Origin: Domibacillus sp.
Lineage (GTDB): Bacteria; Bacillota; Bacilli; Bacillales; Domibacillaceae
Assembly (NCBI GenBank): GCA_031177795.1
Contig: JAPSKG010000122.1
Coordinates: 1 to 6,883, forward strand
DNA: 6,883 bases
Direction: 5' to 3'
Shown here: in pieces, positions 1 through 6,666 of the stretch
Position numbering within the stretch: the stretch's first letter is position 1
Layout of the letters: every line of letters begins with the position of its first letter
The notes under the pieces: generated by a model
Database searches by the model: none
Told to the model about the DNA's origin: nothing
What the model saw: the letters and a program-made list of their open reading frames with translations, nothing else
Made by a program: the position numbers and the translations under genes

Positions 1-1884
1 GCCGCAGCACAAAAAGACATTAATGAAGAAGCTAAAGGGCCAGCAAAAAAAATAGCTCAAACAGAAAATGGCGAATGGTCAAAAGCAGCTGCAGGGTTTG
101 CAAAAAGCCAGGGGCTTACAACAGATGATATCTTCTTTAAAGAAATTAAAGGTGTTGAATATGCCCATGTGAAAAAGTTTGTTAAAGGAAAACACACAAA
201 AGAATTGCTGCCAGCTTTACAGGAAGTTGTTTTATCCTTAACTTTTGGAAAAAACATGCGGTGGGGCTCTAATGACCTTCGTTATGTTCGTCCAATTAAA
301 TGGGTAGTGGCTCTTTTTGGAAGCGAAGTTATTCCATTTGAGTTAGCCGGTGTAAAAACGGGAAATGAAACGCTTGGCCATCGCTTTTTAGGAAAAGCCG
401 CTCGAATTGAAACAGCTGGCTCTTATGAAGAAACAGTAAAGCAGCAATTTGTTATTGCAAATCCCCAGGAGCGGCGTGAGCTTATTTTAAACGGATTAAA
501 AAAGCTTGAGCAGGAAAATAACTGGGTAATTCCAGTGGATGAATCGCTTCTTGAAGAAGTGAATAACCTTGTTGAATATCCAACAGCGTTGGCCGGTTCT
601 TTTAATGAAGAATTTCTCGCATTGCCGGCAGAGGTATTAATTACATCAATGAAAGAGCATCAGCGCTATTTTCCGGTAAAAGATGAAAATGGCACGTTGC
701 TGCCTCATTTTGTTACAGTCCGAAACGGAAATAGCCATGCTATTGAAAAAGTAGCCCGGGGCAATGAAAAAGTTCTGCGCGCCCGTCTTGCAGATGCAGA
801 CTTTTTCTACAAAGAAGATCAAAAAGCAAACATTGATGAACTGCTTAAAAAGCTTGAAAAAATTGTTTATCATGAAAAAATTGGTACGCTGGCGGAAAAA
901 GTATCCCGAATTCGCCGGATTTCAGCTAAGCTGGCAAACTTAGTAAATGTGAAAAATGAAATTGAAGCTTTAACAGACCGTGCAGCCCAAATTTGCAAAT
1001 TTGACCTGGTTACCCAAATGGTTTATGAGTTCCCAGAGCTACAAGGGGTTATGGGAGAGAAATATGCTCGCCAAAAAGGGGAAGACGAACAAGTAGCTGT
1101 TGCAGTAAATGAACATTACATGCCCCGCTCTGCAGATGACTCTGTGCCTTCAACGGTAGTAGGAGCATTGGTAAGTATTGCAGACAAGCTTGATACCATT
1201 GCTTCTTGCTTTGCAGTAGGTATTATTCCAACAGGCTCACAGGACCCTTATGCATTGCGCCGCCAAGCAGCCGGAATTGTACAAACAATGGTTGAGCACG
1301 AGTGGAATACATCGCTTTCTAATGTTATTGCGGTGGCGATAGAAGAAGTATTAAAAGACCAAATTGGCGATAAAAATGCTGATACACTTCAAAATGAAAT
1401 CACTGCATTTTTTACATTGCGTGTAAAACATCTTCTACAAGAAAAAGGCATTCGCTATGATATTATTGATGCTGTGCTTGAAAAAAATGGCGCTCTTGCA
1501 GAAATAGAAGAAACAGCTGTTGTTTTAATGAGCCACAAAGATGATGCTGATTTTAAAGAAACGATTGAAGCACTGAGCCGTGTGGTCAATATTTCAAAAA
1601 AATCTCAAGGCGGCAGTATAAATACATCGCTATTTGAAAATGAACAAGAGCAAATGCTTTACAAAGCATATGAGCGTCTTCAATATGATTGGTCTACTGC
1701 GGAATCGGTTGAACAACAGTATGAGTTGCTGGCAGCATTAAAACCGGATATTGAAAAGTATTTTGACCACACAATGGTAATGGCTGAAGACGAAAATTTA
1801 AAGCAAAACCGGCTTGCATTTATGAGCCTGCTCGCGGGCTTTATCTTAGATTTTGCAGATGTTCCAGCCATTCTAGTTAAATAA
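1..1884 (+). CDS. glyS: Glycyl-tRNA synthetase beta subunit (5' partial)
   Basis: This is the beta subunit of the bacterial alpha2beta2 glycyl-tRNA synthetase, which charges tRNA-Gly with glycine in the cytoplasm. In this enzyme class the alpha subunit (GlyQ) carries the catalytic core and beta contributes tRNA binding. The reading frame is open from base 1, so the first ATG at 169 is internal; 627 residues are present. By recalled alignment with the 679-residue B. subtilis protein, about 61 N-terminal residues lie before the window. Visible family signatures are GPAKKIA and WSKAAAGFAKSQG near the start, NMRWGSNDLRYVRPIKW, MKEHQRYFPVKD, TVRNGNSHAIE, GNEKVLRARLADADFFYKEDQ, EFPELQGVMGEKYA, GIIPTGSQDPYALRRQA, and the C-terminal anticodon-binding block ending YFDHTMVMAEDE then NRLA. 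No frameshift is seen. glyQ is expected just upstream. Identification is very secure. Confidence 0.97.
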   Translation, partial: AAAQKDINEEAKGPAKKIAQTENGEWSKAAAGFAKSQGLTTDDIFFKEIKGVEYAHVKKFVKGKHTKELLPALQEVVLSLTFGKNMRWGSNDLRYVRPIKWVVALFGSEVIPFELAGVKTGNETLGHRFLGKAARIETAGSYEETVKQQFVIANPQERRELILNGLKKLEQENNWVIPVDESLLEEVNNLVEYPTALAGSFNEEFLALPAEVLITSMKEHQRYFPVKDENGTLLPHFVTVRNGNSHAIEKVARGNEKVLRARLADADFFYKEDQKANIDELLKKLEKIVYHEKIGTLAEKVSRIRRISAKLANLVNVKNEIEALTDRAAQICKFDLVTQMVYEFPELQGVMGEKYARQKGEDEQVAVAVNEHYMPRSADDSVPSTVVGALVSIADKLDTIASCFAVGIIPTGSQDPYALRRQAAGIVQTMVEHEWNTSLSNVIAVAIEEVLKDQIGDKNADTLQNEITAFFTLRVKHLLQEKGIRYDIIDAVLEKNGALAEIEETAVVLMSHKDDADFKETIEALSRVVNISKKSQGGSINTSLFENEQEQMLYKAYERLQYDWSTAESVEQQYELLAALKPDIEKYFDHTMVMAEDENLKQNRLAFMSLLAGFILDFADVPAILVK

Positions 1885-1929
1885 AGCGGCTTTTCCTGCA
1901 CTGCCCGGGGTTTATCCGCTAAAAAGGTA

Positions 1930-1935
1930 TATAAT
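1930..1935 (+). promoter_or_regulatory. Candidate -10 element upstream of ccpN
   Basis: A perfect TATAAT stands 45-50 bases before the ccpN start, in the 92-base spacer after glyS. No convincing TTGACA-like -35 lies 16-18 bases upstream, where the sequence is a GC-rich CCCGGGG tract, and there is no TG extension before the -10. It is a plausible sigma-A promoter for ccpN-yqfL, but could be weak or activator-dependent. An AGCGG/CCGCT inverted repeat (1885-1889 and 1916-1920) just upstream is too loose, and lacks a following T-run, to call a glyS terminator. Confidence 0.45.
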
Positions 1936-1979
1936 GATAAACAAATGGGAAAGCACATTAGGTTTATTTTGACGGGATG

Positions 1980-2615
1980 GTGAGGACAATCGAATTAAAT
2001 AAACGGCAGGAAACAATTCTGGAAATTGTTAAAGAAAACGGACCAATTACAGGAGAAAGTATTGCAGAACGATTGAACTTAACCAGAGCAACGCTGCGTC
2101 CTGATTTAGCCATTTTAACCATGTCGGGTTTTTTAGATGCCCGGCCGCGCGTTGGTTATTTTTATACAGGAAAATCAGGTACGCAGCTTTTAAAAGAAAA
2201 TTTGATGAAGCTGCGTGTCCGTGATTTTGCAGCCGTTCCGGTTGTTGTAAAAGAACAGTCAACTGTGTACGATGCAATTGTAACCATGTTTCTTGAAGAT
2301 GTTGGAACACTTTTTGTTGTAGATGAATCGTTTTGCTTATCAGGTGTTTTATCCAGAAAAGATTTGTTGAGGGCCAGTATTGGCAAGCAGGATTTAAATT
2401 CACTTCCAGTAAATATTATTATGACGCGCATGCCTAATATTGCGGTTTGCGAGCGGGATGATCTTTTACTTGATGTGGCAAAAACATTATTGGAAAAACA
2501 AATTGATTGCGTTCCAGTTATTAAAAAAACAGAAAAAGGGTATGAAGTGACGGGGCGTGTGACAAAAACAACAATCACCCGTGCGTTTGTTTCTTTAACA
2601 GATGATGACCACTAA
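1980..2615 (+). CDS. ccpN: CcpN-type transcriptional repressor of gluconeogenesis (HTH + CBS pair)
   Basis: This DNA-binding repressor is known in B. subtilis (CcpN, formerly YqzB) for CcpA-independent catabolite repression of gapB and pckA and of the small RNA SR1; its activity there responds to adenine nucleotides. With residues counted from the ATG at 1977, an N-terminal winged-helix HTH spans about 8-62 (IELNKRQETIL, then NLTRATLRPDLAILTMSGF and ARPRVGYFYTG). Two CBS domains follow at about 80-135 (DAIVTMFLEDVGTLFVVD, GVLSRKDLLRASIG) and 144-203 (IIMTRMPNIAVC, QIDCVPVI, GRVTKT). I place the start at GTG 1980 because it gives the same N-terminus length as B. subtilis MSTIELNKRQ; the adjacent in-frame ATG at 1977 adds one residue. 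Both have only a weak upstream Shine-Dalgarno. It is followed after 20 bases by yqfL, probably in one transcript. Confidence 0.95.
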   Translation: MRTIELNKRQETILEIVKENGPITGESIAERLNLTRATLRPDLAILTMSGFLDARPRVGYFYTGKSGTQLLKENLMKLRVRDFAAVPVVVKEQSTVYDAIVTMFLEDVGTLFVVDESFCLSGVLSRKDLLRASIGKQDLNSLPVNIIMTRMPNIAVCERDDLLLDVAKTLLEKQIDCVPVIKKTEKGYEVTGRVTKTTITRAFVSLTDDDH

Positions 2616-2616
2616 T

Positions 2617-2626
2617 AGGAAGGCGG
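2617..2626 (+). promoter_or_regulatory. Ribosome binding site deciding the yqfL GTG start
   Basis: AGGAAGGCGG lies 9 bases before the GTG at 2636 and starts one base after the ccpN TAA stop. It fixes a GTG start, which gives the usual family N-terminus (IIYIVSDSVGET a few residues in). Confidence 0.8.
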
Positions 2627-2635
2627 CAGAACTAA

Positions 2636-3448
2636 GTGAATGATCCAATAATATACATTGTGTCGGATTCAGTCGGAGAAACGGCAGAGCTTGTAACAAA
2701 AGCAGCCTTGAGCCAGTTTAGCGGGCCTCATGCAGTGATTAAACGGTTTCCATATGTAGAAGATCCATCCCATATTGATGAAGTAATTGGCATGGCTAAA
2801 GAAGATAAAGGCATTATTGTTTACACACTTGTAAAGCCTGATATCCGCCAGTACATGATTGAATCTGCAACCATAAATAACATTAAAGTATTTGATTTAA
2901 TCGGTCCATTAATGGATCAGCTTGGATCAATGTATTCGATGAAACCTTTATTTGAGCCTGGTCTCGTGAGAAGGCTCGATGAAGATTATTTTAAAAAAGT
3001 TGATGCAATTGAATTTGCTGTAAAATATGATGATGGACGAGACCCGCGAGGTTTGTTAAAAGCTGATATTATTTTAATTGGTGTATCAAGAACATCTAAA
3101 ACGCCACTTTCTCAGTTTTTAGCACATAAACGTGTGAAAGTAGCAAACGTTCCAATCGTTCCTGAAGTTGACCCTCCTCAAGAATTATTTTCAGTGCCAA
3201 AAGAAAAATGTATTGGTTTAAAGATTAGTCCTGAAAAATTAAATTCTATTCGCCGCGAGCGGTTAATTTCACTTGGGCTTGATGACAGTGCAAGTTATGC
3301 CGACGTAGAAAGAATCAAGAAGGAACTCAGTTACTTTGAAGAGATTGCAGGGAAAATTGGCTGTGATGTAATAGATGTTACAAATAAAGCTGTTGAAGAA
3401 ACAGCTAACATTATCATGAGTTTGTACCGTAATCGAAAAAGTACATAA
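2636..3448 (+). CDS. yqfL: Pyruvate, phosphate dikinase / PEP synthase regulatory protein (DUF299 family)
   Basis: This belongs to the PDRP/PpsR family: bifunctional serine/threonine kinase and phosphorylases that inactivate PPDK or PEP synthase by ADP-dependent phosphorylation of a threonine next to the catalytic histidine, and reactivate it by Pi-dependent dephosphorylation. The target enzyme in this organism is not visible here. The 270-residue length is typical. Seen in the sequence are the N-terminal IYIVSDSVGETAELV, the central YDDGRDPRGL (about 131-140), and the P-loop-like nucleotide site GVSRTSKTPLS at about 149-159, followed by PIVPEVDPP. Translation starts at GTG 2636 behind a strong AGGAAGGCGG site (2617-2626). 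In B. subtilis the same gene follows ccpN and has been reported to influence CcpN-dependent control, which fits the 20-base spacing here. The TAA stop lies inside the palindrome at 3437-3468. Confidence 0.95.
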   Translation: MNDPIIYIVSDSVGETAELVTKAALSQFSGPHAVIKRFPYVEDPSHIDEVIGMAKEDKGIIVYTLVKPDIRQYMIESATINNIKVFDLIGPLMDQLGSMYSMKPLFEPGLVRRLDEDYFKKVDAIEFAVKYDDGRDPRGLLKADIILIGVSRTSKTPLSQFLAHKRVKVANVPIVPEVDPPQELFSVPKEKCIGLKISPEKLNSIRRERLISLGLDDSASYADVERIKKELSYFEEIAGKIGCDVIDVTNKAVEETANIIMSLYRNRKST

Positions 3449-3468
3449 TCACGTGATTATGTACTTTT
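3437..3468. terminator. Perfect 32-bp palindrome at the yqfL stop, probable terminator
   Basis: The half-site AAAAGTACATAATCAC (3437-3452) is followed directly by its exact reverse complement (3453-3468). In RNA it would fold as a long hairpin with a minimal loop ending in a short U-tract (TTTT at 3465-3468, then CATTTTC). A4 and T4 flanks make it symmetric, so it could terminate in both directions. The yqfL TAA (3446-3448) is inside the left arm. The stem is AT-rich and the T-run short, so termination may be partial. Because the right arm overlaps the dnaG -35 box, a protein-binding operator is an alternative. Confidence 0.7.
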
Positions 3469-3493
3469 CATTTTCGTGAAAATGTTCTATAAT
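3465..3493 (+). promoter_or_regulatory. Probable sigma-A promoter for dnaG-sigA
   Basis: TTTTCA (3465-3470, four of six matches to TTGACA) is separated by an optimal 17 bases from a perfect TATAAT (3488-3493). Transcription would begin near 3500, giving a leader of roughly 180 bases before dnaG. The -35 box overlaps the right end of the 32-bp palindrome, and the spacer contains an inverted repeat (3469-3484). In B. subtilis the corresponding operon is driven by sigma-A promoters upstream plus a sigma-H promoter inside dnaG; I could not identify a convincing sigma-H site here. Confidence 0.7.
3469..3484. repeat. Short inverted repeat inside the dnaG promoter spacer
   Basis: CATTTTC (3469-3475) and GAAAATG (3478-3484) are exact reverse complements separated by GT. 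The element lies between the -35 and -10 boxes, where a bound regulator would block RNA polymerase. It may equally be a chance feature of AT-rich DNA. Confidence 0.5.
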
Positions 3494-3501
3494 AAAAAAT
3501 T

Positions 3502-3521
3502 GTGATAAAAAGTGATTAAAA
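3502..3521 (+). repeat. Tandem 10-bp direct repeat just after the dnaG transcription start
   Basis: GTGATAAAAA (3502-3511) is followed directly by GTGATTAAAA (3512-3521), differing at one base. The copies are one helical turn apart and lie at about +2 to +21 of the predicted transcript. The same GTGATTA word also begins the right arm of the palindrome at 3453. No function can be assigned. Confidence 0.55.
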
Positions 3522-3627
3522 AAGGTTTAGACCCCCCCACAAAAGAATAAACTAACTATGTAGTCTTCCTTTGGATATGACTTATTTTTACATGGAATGT
3601 TCTTTTTGCAGAAAAGAAGGATTCTAA

Positions 3628-3639
3628 ATGTGTATGTAG
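3628..3639 (+). other. Three-codon mini-ORF with a good ribosome binding site
   Basis: ATG TGT ATG TAG would encode Met-Cys-Met. It is preceded by AAGAAGG (3614-3620) with 7 bases of spacing, better than the site of ccpN. It ends 39 bases before dnaG. The ribosome binding site overlaps the right arm of a small hairpin (TTCTTTT 3600-3606 with AAAAGAA 3612-3618). It could be a leader minigene, the start of a lost gene, or chance. Confidence 0.3.
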
Positions 3640-3667
3640 AATAAATAAAAAATACAATTTTACAGCT

Positions 3668-3673
3668 GGTGAT
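3668..3673 (+). promoter_or_regulatory. dnaG ribosome binding site
   Basis: GGTGAT is an exact match to the distal part of the 16S anti-Shine-Dalgarno complement (AAGGAGGTGAT), 5 bases before ATG 3679. It is weaker than the sigA site, consistent with the low primase and high sigma levels known for this operon type. An overlapping ATG at 3672 is out of frame with dnaG. Confidence 0.65.
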
Positions 3674-3678
3674 GGTAC

Positions 3679-5496
3679 ATGTCAGGAAGAATTCCCGAAG
3701 AAACGATTCAGCAAATTAAAAAGGGAGTAGACATCACTGAAGTGATTGGGGACTATATGCAGCTGAAAAAGCAAGGGCGTAATTTTTTTGGTCTTTGCCC
3801 ATTTCATGGTGAAAACTCGCCTTCCTTTTCTGTCTCACCGGAGAAACAGATTTACCATTGTTTTGGGTGTGGCGCTGGAGGAAACGCTTTTACTTTTTTA
3901 ATGGAAATAGACCAAATTCCTTTTCAGGAAGCTGCTTCCAGACTGGCCGAGCGTGCTGGCGTGGCGCTTGATATTTCCATTTCAGATCAGGCGTATACTT
4001 CACAAACAAACGAACATGCTGATTTGTATGAGGCGCATGAACTGATGGCTAAGTTCTACCGTCATCTTTTACTTAATACTTCAGAAGGGAGTGAAGCACT
4101 GCGGTATTTGCATAACCGTGGATTCACTGGTGAAGATATTGACCGTTTTCAAATTGGCTGGTCGCTGCCGCAAAATGACTTTGCGCTGAATATTCTTCAA
4201 AAACGCGGTTTTAATCTGGAAAGAATGGAACTGGCAGGACTGCTGATTAAGCAAGAAGAAACTGGACGCTTCTACGACCGTTTTCGCGGCAGAATTATGT
4301 TTCCGCTTCATGATGAAAAAGGAAAGGCTGTTGGATTTTCCGGCCGCAGTCTGGAAGATATTCAACCAAAATATTTAAATTCACCTGAAACACCAATTTT
4401 TCATAAAAGCAGTTTGCTGTATCATTTTTCAGCTGCTCGGGCTGCGATTAAAAAGCAAAAACAATTTTTGCTTTTTGAAGGCTTTGCTGATGTTATCTCG
4501 GCTGTACGGGCAGGTTTTCAACAGTCAGTGGCAGTAATGGGAACAGCATTAACAGAAGAGCATATTCAGCAACTAAAGCGTGTTTCAGGCCAAGCTGTTA
4601 TATGTTATGACGGTGATAAAGCAGGTATGAATGCTGCGTTTAAAGCAGCAAACATGCTTGCAGCACATGAAATTTCAGTGAAGGTAATGGTTTTTCCTGA
4701 TGGGCTTGATCCAGATGAATTTATTCAAAAAAAAGGTGCTGAAGCGTTCGCTGCTTATATAAAGGACTCCTCGCTTACATTAATGGCGTTTAAAATGGAG
4801 TACTTAAAACGGGGTAAAAATTTGCGGGATGAAGCGCAAAAGTTTCGGTACATTGAAGAAGTTCTAACAGAAATTGCCGGTTTAAAAAAAGCAGTAGAAC
4901 GAGATCATTATCTGCGCCGTTTGGCGGATGAGTTTTCTTTATCTTTACAAGCTCTTCAAGAACAAGAAAAAGCATTATTTCTGAAAAAAAGGTCACCCAG
5001 GCAAAACGAAAATCGAGATGTGGTCCGAACCGAGACGTTTGTTCAAAAAGTGCGTCCGGTCAAACAGTTTCCACGACATGAAACAGCAGAAAGACGGTTG
5101 ATTGCACATATGCTAAATAGTCCGGAAACGGCAGAGCGGGTTCGCATAATGCTTAATGGCACACCGTTTTCAATTGATGAGCATCAAGCATTATTTACGT
5201 ACCTTCTTGGGTATTATGAAAAAGCAGAAGCACCTGACATGGCTTCTTTCTTATCCGTGTTAAATGATGAGAAGCTGCGCCGTCTTGCCGTAGACTTAAG
5301 CTTAATGACTGTTACTTCAGAACCTGGAGAACAAGAACTGCTTGATTATGTAAAAGAAATAAATAAACAGCATCAGCGCTTTGAAATTGAGGAAAAGAAA
5401 AGAGAACGTATTGAAGCGGAAAAGCGTCATGATTACGTAGGTGCTGCACGAATTTTGCACGACATTATTGCACTTGAAAAACTGCTTTCCCGTTAA
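3679..5496 (+). CDS. dnaG: DNA primase
   Basis: DnaG synthesises the RNA primers for leading- and lagging-strand replication and works with the replicative helicase. At 605 residues it matches the 603 of B. subtilis. The N-terminal zinc-binding domain is intact (C40-P-F-H43, then C61-F-G-C64 in YHCFGCGAGGNAF). The RNA polymerase domain begins after about 110 and shows the conserved basic block KYLNSPETPIFHKS (231-244). The TOPRIM catalytic residues are E267 in FEGFADVIS, D311 and D313 in CYDGDKAG, with DGLDPDEF following at 341-348. The C-terminal helicase-interaction domain starts at about 465 after a charged, poorly conserved linker (about 435-465). The start MSGRIPEETIQQIKKGVDI aligns well with B. 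subtilis. sigA follows after 35 bases, so the two are probably co-transcribed. Confidence 0.98.
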   Translation: MSGRIPEETIQQIKKGVDITEVIGDYMQLKKQGRNFFGLCPFHGENSPSFSVSPEKQIYHCFGCGAGGNAFTFLMEIDQIPFQEAASRLAERAGVALDISISDQAYTSQTNEHADLYEAHELMAKFYRHLLLNTSEGSEALRYLHNRGFTGEDIDRFQIGWSLPQNDFALNILQKRGFNLERMELAGLLIKQEETGRFYDRFRGRIMFPLHDEKGKAVGFSGRSLEDIQPKYLNSPETPIFHKSSLLYHFSAARAAIKKQKQFLLFEGFADVISAVRAGFQQSVAVMGTALTEEHIQQLKRVSGQAVICYDGDKAGMNAAFKAANMLAAHEISVKVMVFPDGLDPDEFIQKKGAEAFAAYIKDSSLTLMAFKMEYLKRGKNLRDEAQKFRYIEEVLTEIAGLKKAVERDHYLRRLADEFSLSLQALQEQEKALFLKKRSPRQNENRDVVRTETFVQKVRPVKQFPRHETAERRLIAHMLNSPETAERVRIMLNGTPFSIDEHQALFTYLLGYYEKAEAPDMASFLSVLNDEKLRRLAVDLSLMTVTSEPGEQELLDYVKEINKQHQRFEIEEKKRERIEAEKRHDYVGAARILHDIIALEKLLSR

Positions 5497-5517
5497 TCGG
5501 TATGACCAGGAAGTTGG

Positions 5518-5524
5518 AAGGAGG
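5518..5524 (+). promoter_or_regulatory. Strong ribosome binding site deciding the sigA start
   Basis: AAGGAGG, followed by GGG, stands 7 bases before ATG 5532. It makes 5532 the start and rules out the in-frame upstream ATG at 5502, which would translate through this site. This near-consensus site is much stronger than the dnaG one, which would favour sigma factor output from a shared mRNA. Confidence 0.9.
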
Positions 5525-5531
5525 GGGACAC

Positions 5532-6656
5532 ATGGCTGAAAAGTCAACACGTTCCAAAGAAACTGAAATAACACTTGAAAAAGCAAAAGAACTAATTATA
5601 GAAACAGGTAAAAAGCGCGGTGAATTATCTTATAACTATGTTGCAGATAAACTTTCATCGTTTGAAGTTGATTCAGGACAAATCGATGAGTTTTATGAGT
5701 CCCTTACAGAACAAGGGGTTGAGCTTGTTGATGAAGAAGAAAGCAATGAAGAAGATCCAAACATACAGGAACTTGAAAAAGAAAGTGAAGAATTTGATTT
5801 AAATGACCTAAGTGTTCCTCCAGGCGTGAAAATTAATGATCCTGTTCGGATGTATTTAAAAGAAATCGGACGAGTAGATCTTTTGTCAGCTCAAGAAGAA
5901 ATTGAACTTGCACACCGTATTGAAGAAGGCGACGAAGAAGCAAAAAGACGCCTTGCTGAAGCTAATCTCCGCCTTGTAGTCAGCATTGCAAAACGCTATG
6001 TTGGCCGTGGAATGCTGTTTCTGGATTTAATTCAAGAAGGAAACATGGGTTTAATCAAAGCGGTTGAGAAATTTGACTATCGCAAAGGTTTCAAATTCAG
6101 TACGTATGCTACATGGTGGATTCGTCAGGCTATTACCCGTGCTATTGCTGACCAAGCACGTACAATACGTATTCCGGTTCATATGGTTGAAACTATTAAC
6201 AAACTGATTCGAGTTCAGCGCCAGCTTTTACAAGATCTTGGCCGTGAACCGGCACCGGAAGAAATTGCTGAAGAAATGGATTTAACTCCGGAAAAGGTGC
6301 GCGAAATTTTAAAGATTGCACAAGAGCCTGTTTCACTTGAAACACCGATTGGTGAAGAAGATGACTCGCATCTTGGTGATTTTATTGAAGACCAAGAAGC
6401 AACCTCTCCTTCTGAGCATGCAGCATATGAATTGCTGAAAGAGCAGCTTGAAGACGTTCTTGATACGCTAACAGATCGCGAAGAAAATGTGCTTCGCCTT
6501 CGTTTTGGCCTTGATGATGGCCGTACTCGTACGCTTGAAGAGGTAGGTAAAGTATTCGGCGTTACACGAGAGCGTATTCGACAAATTGAAGCAAAAGCTC
6601 TTCGGAAACTGCGCCACCCGAGCCGGAGCAAGCGTTTAAAAGACTTTCTTGAATAA
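5532..6656 (+). CDS. sigA: RNA polymerase primary sigma factor SigA (RpoD)
   Basis: This is the housekeeping sigma factor that directs core RNA polymerase to -35/-10 promoters. It has 374 residues, against 371 in B. subtilis. Region 1.1 (about 1-60) is the divergent part, followed by an acidic linker (about 67-90). Region 1.2 starts at NDPVRMYLKEIGR (102-114). Region 2 contains EANLRLVVSIAKRYVGRGM (143-161), LDLIQEGNMGLIKAVEKFDY (core binding) and KFSTYATWWIRQAITRAI (188-205), which melts and reads the -10. Region 3 covers IRIPVHMVETINKL and the DLGREPAPEEIAEEM segment. Region 4 ends with TLEEVGKVFGVTRERIRQIE (334-353), the HTH that reads the -35, then HPSRSKRLKDFLE. Residues from about 90 on are almost identical to B. 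subtilis. It lies 35 bases after dnaG and ends 10 bases before a strong terminator. Confidence 0.98.
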   Translation: MAEKSTRSKETEITLEKAKELIIETGKKRGELSYNYVADKLSSFEVDSGQIDEFYESLTEQGVELVDEEESNEEDPNIQELEKESEEFDLNDLSVPPGVKINDPVRMYLKEIGRVDLLSAQEEIELAHRIEEGDEEAKRRLAEANLRLVVSIAKRYVGRGMLFLDLIQEGNMGLIKAVEKFDYRKGFKFSTYATWWIRQAITRAIADQARTIRIPVHMVETINKLIRVQRQLLQDLGREPAPEEIAEEMDLTPEKVREILKIAQEPVSLETPIGEEDDSHLGDFIEDQEATSPSEHAAYELLKEQLEDVLDTLTDREENVLRLRFGLDDGRTRTLEEVGKVFGVTRERIRQIEAKALRKLRHPSRSKRLKDFLE

Positions 6657-6666
6657 AAATTCCATC

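Larger units (their letters stand above)
3449..3678. other. 230-bp intergenic region between yqfL and dnaG
   Basis: No gene is supported here. It holds, in order, the right half of the palindrome, the promoter with its inverted repeat, the GTGATWAAAA tandem repeat, a run of seven C (3532-3538), a hairpin (3600-3618) and a three-codon mini-ORF (3628-3639), then the dnaG ribosome binding site. In B. subtilis yqxD occupies this position; no part of a YqxD-like protein could be read in any frame, and stops are frequent. Confidence 0.75.

Noticed and set aside
1885..1920. Possible glyS terminator from AGCGG and CCGCT arms
   Set aside because: The stem is only 5 bp with a 26-base loop and no T-run follows it; AAAAA follows instead.
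2047..2578. Two overlapping minus-strand open frames opposite ccpN
   Set aside because: Both lie wholly within the intact ccpN gene in other frames, are low-complexity, and lack start signals.
3577..3627. 16-codon ORF with a CxxC motif (MTYFYMECSFCRKEGF) ending directly before the mini-ORF
   Set aside because: No ribosome binding site precedes it and no other coding signal is present; the CxxC is probably coincidental.
5502..5531. In-frame upstream ATG extending SigA by ten residues (MTRKLEGGGH)
   Set aside because: The extension translates the strong AAGGAGG ribosome binding site of the real start at 5532, and homologues begin at the MAEK/MADK position.
4081..5586. Minus-strand frames opposite dnaG and the dnaG-sigA junction, considered because an antisense gene (antE) was once described in this operon in B. 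subtilis
   Set aside because: None has a ribosome binding site or a recognisable protein, and I cannot support an antE equivalent from the sequence.
6215..6631. Long open frame on the minus strand opposite sigA
   Set aside because: It is a serine/arginine-rich shadow of the sigA codons with no ribosome binding site or family resemblance.
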